From Sphaerisporangium sp. (GTDB lineage Bacteria > Actinomycetota > Actinomycetes > Streptosporangiales > Streptosporangiaceae), in assembly GCA_025964675.1 (NCBI GenBank), contig JAOPYI010000269.1, forward strand, positions 1 through 40,382: 40,382 nucleotides of DNA, written 5' to 3'. Every line of letters starts with the position of its first letter. Position 1 is the first letter of the stretch. The notes beneath the pieces were generated by a model, which worked only from the letters and a program-made list of their open reading frames with translations, did not search any database and had not been told where the DNA came from. A program made the position numbers and the translations under genes. Of the stretch, positions 7,101-13,603 are shown in pieces.

Positions 7101-8072
7101 ATGGCCACCCGTGCCCCAGACAACCTGGCGGCGATCCCGCCCCATCCGCCGGTGCGGCCCGGCCCTGGGGTGCACCGGCGCCACCTGGCGCACCGGCTCG
7201 ACGTCAAGGCTTCGCCATACGCCTACGTCGCCCCGTTCTTCCTGCTTTTCTGCGCGTTCGGGCTGTTCCCCCTGCTGTACACCGCCTGGGTCAGCCTGCA
7301 CGACTGGACGCTGCTGTCCGATGTCCACAAGTTCATCGGCCTGGACAACTTCGTCACGCTGCTCTCCGATGACTACTTCTGGAACGCCACCTTCAACACG
7401 CTGTCCATCGGACTGGTGTCGACGGTGCCGCAGCTGCTGCTGGCCATCTGGCTGGCCCACCTTCTGAACCGCCCGCTGCGGGCCCAGACGCTGTTCCGGG
7501 TCACGCTGCTGCTGCCGAACGTGACCAGCGTGGTGGCCGTCGTCGTCATCTTCAGCCAGCTCTTCGGCCGCGACTACGGCCTGATCAACTGGATGCTGTC
7601 GTGGTTCGGCGCCGGCGCCATCGACTGGAACGCCGGGACCGCGACCTCCCACGTCGCCATCTCCGTCATGATCATGTGGCGCTGGACCGGCTACAACACT
7701 CTGATCTTCCTCGCGGCGATGCAGGCCGTGCCGCGTGAGCTGTACGAGGCGGCGACCATCGACGGCGCGACCGGGTTCACCCAGCTCCGGAAGATCACCG
7801 TCCCGATGATCCGGCCCACGATCGTCTTCGTGGTCATCACCTCCACGATCGGCGCCATGCAGATCCTCGCCGAGCCGCTGCTGTTCGGCACGTACAGCAT
7901 CACCGGAGGCCCGGACCGGCAGTACCAGACGCTGTCGCTGTTCATCTACGAGAACTTCACCAAGCTGGACTTCGGCTACGCCTCGGCCGTCTCCTGGATG
8001 ATGTTCCTCTTCATCGTCGTCATCGCGGGCGTCAACTTCCTGCTGACCCGCCGGTCGAGAGGGAGCCTGTAG
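7101..8072 (+). CDS. ABC sugar importer permease 1 (MalF/CebF-like)
   Basis: This 323-residue membrane protein of the MalF type has a cytoplasmic N-terminal stretch of about 40 residues followed by about six transmembrane helices; the first is YVAPFFLLFCAFGLFPLLYTAWV. The EAA loop that docks the ATPase reads ELYEAATIDGATGFTQLRKI, then VPMIRP. AGGAG at 7091-7095 fits the ATG at 7101. Its stop shares one base with the GTG of the next permease. It forms the membrane channel with that permease for substrate delivered by the 5714 lipoprotein. No ATPase gene is in the operon. Confidence 0.93.
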   Translation: MATRAPDNLAAIPPHPPVRPGPGVHRRHLAHRLDVKASPYAYVAPFFLLFCAFGLFPLLYTAWVSLHDWTLLSDVHKFIGLDNFVTLLSDDYFWNATFNTLSIGLVSTVPQLLLAIWLAHLLNRPLRAQTLFRVTLLLPNVTSVVAVVVIFSQLFGRDYGLINWMLSWFGAGAIDWNAGTATSHVAISVMIMWRWTGYNTLIFLAAMQAVPRELYEAATIDGATGFTQLRKITVPMIRPTIVFVVITSTIGAMQILAEPLLFGTYSITGGPDRQYQTLSLFIYENFTKLDFGYASAVSWMMFLFIVVIAGVNFLLTRRSRGSL

Positions 8073-8905
8073 TGAAACCGCGTCTCGGAACGAGCACGGC
8101 CCGCACGCTCACCTACCTCACCCTGCTGGCGGTGGCGTTCTTCTCCGCCCTCCCGCTGTACTACAGCGTGGTTGTCGCGTCCCGCGACAACTCGGCGCTG
8201 GCCGACGTCCCGCCTCCGCTCATCCCCGGCGGCAACCTCTTCGCCAACGTGGCCCGGGTCTTCGACACCGTGCCGTTCGCCCTCGCGCTGCTGAACTCCG
8301 TCCTGGTCTCCGGCGCCATCGCGATCTCGGTGATGTTCTTCTCCACCCTCGCCGGGTTCGCCTTCGCCAAGCTGCGCTTTCGCGGCAGCAAGGCGCTGCT
8401 GGTGCTCACAGTGGCGACCATGATGGTGCCGACCCAGCTCGGCATCATCCCGCTCTACCTGCTCATGGTGAAGCTGCAGTGGACAGGATCCCTGTACGCG
8501 CTGGTCGTCCCGGCGCTGACCAACGCCTTCGGCGTCTTCTTCATGACGCAGTACCTGTCGCGCGCGCTGCCGACCGAGCTGCTGGAGGCGGGCCGGGTAG
8601 ACGGCTGCAGCACCTGGGGGCTGTTCTGGCACGTGGTCCTCCCGGCCGCGCGCCCGGCGGCGGCCGTCCTCGGCATGCTGACCTTCATGTCCGCCTGGAA
8701 CGACTACTTCTGGCCGCTGGTCGTGCTGACCCCGGAGAACCCCACCGTGCAGGTGGCGCTGTCCACACTGGCCGCCGGATACGTCAGCGACTACGCGCTC
8801 AGCCTGGCCGGCACCGCACTCGGCACCCTGCCGCTGGTCATCGTGTTCGCCCTGCTCGGCAAGCAGGTCATCGGAGGAATCATGCAAGGAGCTGTGAAGG
8901 GATGA
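8072..8905 (+). CDS. ABC sugar importer permease 2 (MalG/CebG-like)
   Basis: The protein has 277 residues and about six transmembrane helices, with the MalG-type EAA loop (ELLEAGRVDGCSTWGLFWHV, then VLPAARP). The second A of the classical EAA triplet is a G. The GTG start at 8072 overlaps the previous stop by one base and is preceded by GGGAG (8061-8065). Its own stop overlaps the ATG of the beta-glucosidase gene as ATGA. It is the second half of the importer channel. Assignment is secure; substrate range follows the binding protein. Confidence 0.92.
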   Translation: MKPRLGTSTARTLTYLTLLAVAFFSALPLYYSVVVASRDNSALADVPPPLIPGGNLFANVARVFDTVPFALALLNSVLVSGAIAISVMFFSTLAGFAFAKLRFRGSKALLVLTVATMMVPTQLGIIPLYLLMVKLQWTGSLYALVVPALTNAFGVFFMTQYLSRALPTELLEAGRVDGCSTWGLFWHVVLPAARPAAAVLGMLTFMSAWNDYFWPLVVLTPENPTVQVALSTLAAGYVSDYALSLAGTALGTLPLVIVFALLGKQVIGGIMQGAVKG

Positions 8906-10344
8906 CCATGACCGTCACCACTCGGGGGACCCTGCCTTCATATCTGACGGAGGGACGGGCGGTCTTCCCCGAAGGCTTCATATGGGGCGCCGCCACGGCG
9001 TCCTACCAGATCGAGGGGGCGGCCAGGGACGGAGGCCGCGGCCCCTCGGTCTGGGACACCTTCTCGCGCACGCCTGGCAAGGTCGCCTTCGGGCACACCG
9101 GTGACGTGGCCTGCGACCACTACTACCGCTACGCGGACGACGTACGGCTGATGACCGACCTCGGCCTCGGCGCGTACCGGTTCTCTGTCTCCTGGCCGCG
9201 CGTGCAGCCGGACGGGGCCGGGCCGATCAACACCCGCGGCCTCGACTTCTACGACCGGCTCGTCGACGAGCTGGGCGCCGCCGGCATCACGCCGTACGTC
9301 ACGCTCTACCACTGGGACCTGCCCCAGGCGCTGGAGGACCGGGGCGGCTGGACCTCCAGGGACACCGCGTACCGGCTCGCGGAGTACGCCGAGGCCGTCC
9401 ACGCGCGCCTGGGGGACCGGGTGCGGCACTGGACCACGCTGAACGAGCCCTGGGTGCAGGCCTTCCTCGGCTACGGCTCCGGCGTGCACGCGCCGGGACG
9501 AAAGGACGCGGGCTCTGCCCTGCTCGCCGCGCACCACTTCGTGCTCGGCCACGGCCTGGCCACCCAGGTGCTCCGCTCGGCGGGCGCCGAGGAGATCATG
9601 CTGGTGATCAACTCATCTCCGGTGGTGACCCCCGCCCAGGGCAACGACCCGTCCGCCAAGATCTCCGAGGCCGACGCGGAGGCGGTGAACCGGGTCGACT
9701 GCCTGCTCAACCGCCAGATCCTCGACCCCGTGCTGCGCGGAAGCTACCCAGCCGAGGTGCTGAAGATCGTGGAGCGGCACATCGGGCTTGACCACATCCA
9801 CGACGACGACCTGGCGAACATCCACCAGCGGACCGACGTCATCGGCGTCAATTACTACAACCCCTGTGTCGTACAGTCGAGCCCGGGAGAGCCGGCCAAC
9901 CCGGCGTGGCCCGGCAGCGAGGACATCCTGTTCCCGGTACTCGACGCCCCGAAGACCGTCATGGACTGGCCGATCGTCCCGACGGGACTGTCCCGCCTGC
10001 TCCTGCGGCTGTCCCACGACTACCCCGAGGTCGGCCTGATGGTCACCGAGAACGGCGCCGCCTTCGACGACGTCGTCACCAAGGGCGACTCGGGGGACCG
10101 CGTCCACGACGCCGACCGCACCGCCTACCTCGACGCGCACCTGCGGGCCGTGCACGCCGCCATCGAGGGGGGCGCGGACCTGCGGGGCTACCTGGTGTGG
10201 TCGCTGCTGGACAACTTCGAGTGGGCCGAGGGCTACTACCGCAGGTTCGGCATCGTCCACGTCGACTTCGCCACCCAGCGGCGGCTGCTCAAGGACAGCG
10301 CGATGTGGTATCGCGACGTCATCAGGGAGAATGGACTGGCATGA
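8902..10344 (+). CDS. Intracellular beta-glucosidase, GH1
   Basis: The protein has 480 residues and no signal peptide. It starts at ATG 8902, inside the ATGA overlap with the permease; an open frame extends further left but lies inside the permease gene. GH1 landmarks are all present: FIWGAATASYQIEGA near the N-terminus, YHWDLPQALEDRGGW, the acid/base glutamate in TLNEPW (around residue 180), the nucleophile glutamate in MVTENGAAF (around residue 385), and WSLLDNFEWAEGY near the C-terminus. It would split imported beta-linked di- and oligosaccharides into glucose. The equivalent gene in Streptomyces (bglC) closes the cellobiose operon; here beta-1,3-linked disaccharides are at least as likely. 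Its stop overlaps the ATG of the first LacI gene. Confidence 0.95.
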   Translation: MTMTVTTRGTLPSYLTEGRAVFPEGFIWGAATASYQIEGAARDGGRGPSVWDTFSRTPGKVAFGHTGDVACDHYYRYADDVRLMTDLGLGAYRFSVSWPRVQPDGAGPINTRGLDFYDRLVDELGAAGITPYVTLYHWDLPQALEDRGGWTSRDTAYRLAEYAEAVHARLGDRVRHWTTLNEPWVQAFLGYGSGVHAPGRKDAGSALLAAHHFVLGHGLATQVLRSAGAEEIMLVINSSPVVTPAQGNDPSAKISEADAEAVNRVDCLLNRQILDPVLRGSYPAEVLKIVERHIGLDHIHDDDLANIHQRTDVIGVNYYNPCVVQSSPGEPANPAWPGSEDILFPVLDAPKTVMDWPIVPTGLSRLLLRLSHDYPEVGLMVTENGAAFDDVVTKGDSGDRVHDADRTAYLDAHLRAVHAAIEGGADLRGYLVWSLLDNFEWAEGYYRRFGIVHVDFATQRRLLKDSAMWYRDVIRENGLA

Positions 10345-11330
10345 AACGGCCCACCTTGGAGGCGGTCGCCGCCCGGGCGGGGGTGTCGAAGTCCAGCGTG
10401 TCCCGGGTGGTCAACGGCGAGACCACGGTCAGTGCGCACATCCGTGACCTGGTGGTTAAGGCCGTGCGCGAGCTCGGCTACGTCCCCAACGGGGCCGCAC
10501 GGAGCCTCGCGACCCAGCGCACCAACGCTGTGGCCGTGATCGTCTCCGACCCCCCCAAAGGGCTGGTCTCCGACGACCCGATGTTCTCCACGGTGGTCCG
10601 CACGGTGAGCCGCGAACTGGAGATGGCGGGCAAGCAGGTGACGCTCATGCTCGCCGGGTCCCATGAGAGCCAGCTGCGGGTGGAGCAGTTCGTGGCGGCC
10701 GGGCACGTCGCCGGGGTGATGCTCGTGTCCATGCACGGCGCAGACCCCCTGCCGGGGTCGCTGGCCCGGATGGGATTGCCCATGGTGTCGTTCGGCCGGT
10801 CCGCCCCCGGGGTGCCGTACGTCGACAACGACAACGTCGGCGGGGCGGCCGTGGCGGTCAAGCACCTGCTGGACCGGGGACGGCGGCGGATCGCCACGAT
10901 CACCGGCCCGCTCGACATGATCGCCTCGCAGGACCGGCTCACGGGGTACCGGGAGACGTTGCGGGACACCGGGCGCCGGTCCATCGTCGCGATCGGCGAC
11001 TTCACCCGGATCTCCGGCACCGAGGGCATGCGGCAGCTCCTGGACGACGACCCCGCCCTGGACGCCGTCTTCGCCGCCAACGACCTCATGGCCATCGGCG
11101 CCCTGCGGGCCCTGCGTGAGGCGGGCCGCATGGTGCCCGACGACGTGGCGGTGGTGGGCTTCGACGACATCGAGGCCGCCCTCTACACCACACCCCCGCT
11201 GACGACTGTCCGAAGTCCCATGGGGGATCAGGCCGCGGCCACCGCGAGGCTGCTGCTCGGCCTGTTCGAAGACGCGCCCGGCCACCCGGTCATCATGCCG
11301 AACCAGCTGGTGATCAGGGAGTCGACGTAA
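10341..11330 (+). CDS. LacI-family repressor 1 (CebR-like)
   Basis: The protein has 329 residues. The ATG at 10341 lies in an ATGA overlap with the GH1 stop. The N-terminal helix-turn-helix (TLEAVAARAGVSKSSVSRVV) is followed by the hinge (GYVPNGAARSLATQRT) and a periplasmic-binding-protein-like effector domain (YVDNDNVGGA, FAANDLMAIGALRALREAG, VVGFDDIE, PPLTTVRSP). It belongs to the actinobacterial subfamily of CebR and CelR, whose operator TGGGAGCGCTCCCA matches the boxes at 5383-5680 and 16170-16292. Being last but one in the operon it controls, it is probably autoregulated. It is roughly 70-75% identical to the next gene, but the recognition helix differs (SKSSVSRV against SRATVSRV). Confidence 0.92.
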   Translation: MKRPTLEAVAARAGVSKSSVSRVVNGETTVSAHIRDLVVKAVRELGYVPNGAARSLATQRTNAVAVIVSDPPKGLVSDDPMFSTVVRTVSRELEMAGKQVTLMLAGSHESQLRVEQFVAAGHVAGVMLVSMHGADPLPGSLARMGLPMVSFGRSAPGVPYVDNDNVGGAAVAVKHLLDRGRRRIATITGPLDMIASQDRLTGYRETLRDTGRRSIVAIGDFTRISGTEGMRQLLDDDPALDAVFAANDLMAIGALRALREAGRMVPDDVAVVGFDDIEAALYTTPPLTTVRSPMGDQAAATARLLLGLFEDAPGHPVIMPNQLVIREST

Positions 11331-11353
11331 TCCATATCGTGGAGGTCACTGGA

Positions 11354-12349
11354 ATGAGACGACCGACTCTCGAGGCCGTGGCGGCACGGGCGGGGGTCTC
11401 CCGCGCCACGGTGTCCCGGGTGGTCAACGGGGGCACGACCGTCACCGCGGAGCTGCGCGACGCGGTGATGCGCGCCGTCGACGAGATGGGCTACGTCCCG
11501 AACCTCGCAGCGCGGAGCCTGGTCACCCAGCGGACCGACTCCATCGCCCTGGTGGTCTCCGAGCCGCCGACCAGGGTCTTCTCCGACGACCCGATGTTCT
11601 CCACGGTGATCCGCTCCGCCAGCGCGGAGCTGGAGGCCGCCGACAAGCAGGTCATACTCATGCTCGCCGGGACCCGGACGAGCCACGCCCGGGTGGAGCG
11701 CTACCTCACGAGCGGGCACGTCGACGGCGTCATGCTGATCTCGATGCACGGCGCCGACCCGCTTCCCGCGGCGATCACGCGCATGCGCGTCCCCGTGGTC
11801 TCGTACGGCCGGCCGGCCGTCAACGTCAACCTGCCTTACGTCGACAACGACAACGTGGGCGGCGCCGAGGCGGCCGTGCGGCACCTGCTCGACCGGGGAT
11901 GCCGGCGGATCGCCACGATCGCCGGGCCGCCCGACATGATAGGCGGCCAGGACCGGCTGGCCGGGTACCGCAGGGTCCTGCAGGGCTCCGACAGGCGCTC
12001 GATCGTCGCGATCGGGGACTTCACCCGCGAGTCCGGTGCCATCGCCATGCGGCAGCTCCTGGAGGACGACCCTGGACTCGACGCCGTCTTCATCGCCAAC
12101 GACCTGATGGCGGTCGGGGCGCTCCAGGCGCTGCGGCAGGCGGGCCGCAGGGTGCCCGACGACGTGGCGGTGGTGGGCTTCGACGACATCGAGGCCGCTC
12201 GCTACACCGAGCCCCCTCTGACGACGGTCCGCCAGCCCTTCCGCGAGCAGGCGGCGGCCATGGTGCGGCTGCTGCTCGGCCTCCTCGAGGGCGGCCCGGC
12301 GGATCCCGTGGTCCTGCCCACCGAGCTGATCATCCGCGAGTCCGCCTGA
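11354..12349 (+). CDS. LacI-family repressor 2, tandem paralogue of repressor 1
   Basis: The protein has 331 residues. I start it at ATG 11354, which has GGAGG (11341-11345) at eight bases; the GTG at 11339 would add five residues and lacks a site. The helix-turn-helix is TLEAVAARAGVSRATVSRVV, then hinge GYVPNLAARSLVTQRT and the usual LacI effector domain (YVDNDNVGGAEAAV, FIANDLMAVGALQALRQAG, VVGFDDIEAARYTEPPLTTV). The recognition helix is the form closest to what I recall for CebR and CelR, so this copy may be the main reader of the GGGAGCGCTCCC boxes. The two copies may bind different inducers, different operators, or form mixed dimers. It is the last gene of the operon; only a short spacer separates it from repressor 1. 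Confidence 0.92.
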   Translation: MRRPTLEAVAARAGVSRATVSRVVNGGTTVTAELRDAVMRAVDEMGYVPNLAARSLVTQRTDSIALVVSEPPTRVFSDDPMFSTVIRSASAELEAADKQVILMLAGTRTSHARVERYLTSGHVDGVMLISMHGADPLPAAITRMRVPVVSYGRPAVNVNLPYVDNDNVGGAEAAVRHLLDRGCRRIATIAGPPDMIGGQDRLAGYRRVLQGSDRRSIVAIGDFTRESGAIAMRQLLEDDPGLDAVFIANDLMAVGALQALRQAGRRVPDDVAVVGFDDIEAARYTEPPLTTVRQPFREQAAAMVRLLLGLLEGGPADPVVLPTELIIRESA

Positions 12350-12369
12350 ACGAGCGCCGTGGTGCGGGG

Positions 12370-12410
12370 TGATCGGGTGTGTTCGGCGCGCAAGGGGTTC
12401 GACCCGATCA
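12370..12410 (+). terminator. Possible weak terminator after the LacI pair
   Basis: A 9-bp inverted repeat (12370-12378 with 12402-12410) with a long 23-nt loop, 20 bases after the operon's last stop. The only candidate I see nearby; weak by itself. Confidence 0.3.
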
Positions 12411-12462
12411 AGGGGGCGCCGACCACGCCCCGGGCTTTTAGGCGAGGCGTACCCGTGATGGC

Positions 12463-12651
12463 TTGTACCGGTTCATCGAGGGATTGCACGACACGCTCGT
12501 GGTGGGGCAACCACATCTTCTCGGACGACGCCGACCCCGCCGAAACCGAACAGTCCCGGCAGCACCGGCTCGCCGAACTGTTCGCCTGGGCACTACCACG
12601 CACCACACGGAAAAGGACGGCGGTGCGGCGGCCGCCCGAGCCACCAGATAG
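12463..12651 (+). pseudogene. Possible decayed coding remnant, not recognised
   Basis: Two short stretches look coding by their GC-rich third positions but lie in different frames. About 12463-12515 reads YRFIEGLHDTLVVG and about 12505-12600 reads GNHIFSDDADPAETEQSRQH followed by RLAELFAWALPRT. A one-base frameshift would join them into one piece. Neither has a ribosome binding site or a convincing start, and I know no family for them. It could also be chance in GC-rich DNA. Confidence 0.2.
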
Positions 12652-12666
12652 CGGCCGCCGTCCTTT
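12612..12666. terminator. Terminator-like hairpin
   Basis: A perfect 12-bp stem (12612-12623 with 12655-12666), extended by two G-C pairs past a bulged A, with a 31-nt loop. It separates the LacI operon region from the small two-gene cassette that starts at 12784. Confidence 0.55.
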
Positions 12667-12783
12667 CCGTACCCTTCGACATGGCGGGAAGTCTGCCATT
12701 CATTCCCCTGGCAGACCGGCTGTGAATCCCGCGGAACCGTCAATGTGCGAGCAAATGCACAGCCCTTGAGAAAGGGAATCGAA

Positions 12784-12903
12784 ATGAAGAACTCGGCCAA
12801 GTCCGCGAATCGGTCGACCATGATTGTCCACGCTCCCGTCTCCGGTACCATCGGTAAGGGCGGCTACAGGACGAGCACCCGGGCACCACCTGGGACTGAA
12901 TGA
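12784..12903 (+). CDS. Small peptide of 39 residues, unknown
   Basis: The ATG at 12784 has AGGGA (12773-12777) at six bases, and third positions are mostly G or C, so I judge this a real gene. The peptide starts MKNSAKSANRSTMIVHAPVS and ends GGYRTSTRAPPGTE. It is basic and rich in Ser, Thr and Gly, with no signal peptide, membrane segment or Cys. The gene for a 94-residue protein follows 12 bases after its stop, so the two are probably made together. The size and pairing would suit a signalling peptide, a peptide precursor, or one half of a toxin-antitoxin pair, but nothing in the sequence picks one. I recognise no family. Confidence 0.5.
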   Translation: MKNSAKSANRSTMIVHAPVSGTIGKGGYRTSTRAPPGTE

Positions 12904-12915
12904 GGATGCGTGACG

Positions 12916-13200
12916 ATGCTGGTCGAGTTGACGATGCACCGCACCACCACGTCACAACCATCCGCCAATTCACCGATCGACGGCATCCGGATATTGGCAC
13001 TTTTGCCCGAAGAATGGCGTAAAGACCTAAAACGGGCCAATAAGGACATAGTCATCCGAGTCGACACCGCCGATGACACGACCAGCGCCCAGATCGAGGC
13101 CACGGTGACCGAGGTCCTCTCCGATCCGGCCATCAGCCACTGGGAGCTCCGGGCCTGCCACACCCTGAACACCGGCCCCTCGGCCGAAGACGCTTCGTGA
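12916..13200 (+). CDS. Hypothetical protein of 94 residues paired with the 12784 peptide
   Basis: I place the start at ATG 12916, nine bases after GAGGA (12902-12906); the GTG at 12910 and ATG at 12934 are alternatives. After a Ser/Thr-rich start of about 20 residues comes a compact folded-looking part: DGIRILALLPEEWRKDLKRA, then DIVIRVDTADDTTSAQIEAT, and a last stretch with SDPAISHWELRACHTL. The predicted pattern is strand-helix-strand-helix. No signal peptide or membrane helix. The stretch around 12985-13060 is visibly richer in A and T than neighbouring genes, which may mean transfer from another genome. I recognise no family and assign no function. Confidence 0.6.
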   Translation: MLVELTMHRTTTSQPSANSPIDGIRILALLPEEWRKDLKRANKDIVIRVDTADDTTSAQIEATVTEVLSDPAISHWELRACHTLNTGPSAEDAS

Positions 13201-13363
13201 TCATCCCCGTTTGAGTCCGGGGAGATAGTCGGCACCGAAGCCCTGGCGAAGCCCGGCGCGAGCGCCACCGTGCGGGGCACCCGGCATCGACCACGGCAAG
13301 GAAGAGGCGGTCGCCGGAAGCCCGCAGGCGGGCCCGTCACGGGTGCGGTCACCCGAAGTCGTC

Positions 13364-13405
13364 GGCAAGGGCCGGGACACGAGCAATCGTGTCCCGGCCC
13401 TTGCC
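13364..13405. terminator. Strong intrinsic terminator
   Basis: A perfect 19-bp stem (13364-13382 with 13387-13405) closed by a GCAA tetraloop. It ends transcripts of the small cassette and insulates the GH55-like gene. The rest of the gene-free stretch 13201-13603 holds only a weak 6-bp hairpin at 13204-13223, the promoter candidate at 13449 and three copies of CGTACCGC (13439, 13561, 13579). Confidence 0.8.
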
Positions 13406-13448
13406 ATGCCACTGACCAGCCTCGATGGACGGCGGCACGTACCGCGTA

Positions 13449-13477
13449 TTGACAAAGAAACTTTACAGTCATAGCGT
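13449..13477 (+). promoter_or_regulatory. Promoter candidate of the GH55-like gene
   Basis: TTGACA (13449-13454), a 17-nt spacer, TAGCGT (13472-13477). One CGTACCGC copy lies right before the -35. No GGGAGCGCTCCC box is present, unlike at the GH16 gene and the importer operon. The leader would be about 120 nt and includes a C-rich run at 13494-13508. Confidence 0.45.
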
Positions 13478-13603
13478 CCACGACGTCTGCGCCGCCCCCC
13501 CACCCTCCTGTGAGCCCGGTTCCGATGCTCCAGGCGGGCCATGCACGACGAAGTCCGCCACGTACCGCCACAGCGGCGCGTACCGCGGTAAGAGGAGGTT
13601 TCC

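Noticed and set aside
12388-12412. GGTTCGACCC resembling the T-arm of a tRNA
   Set aside because: The T-stem does not pair and no acceptor, D or anticodon arm can be built around it.
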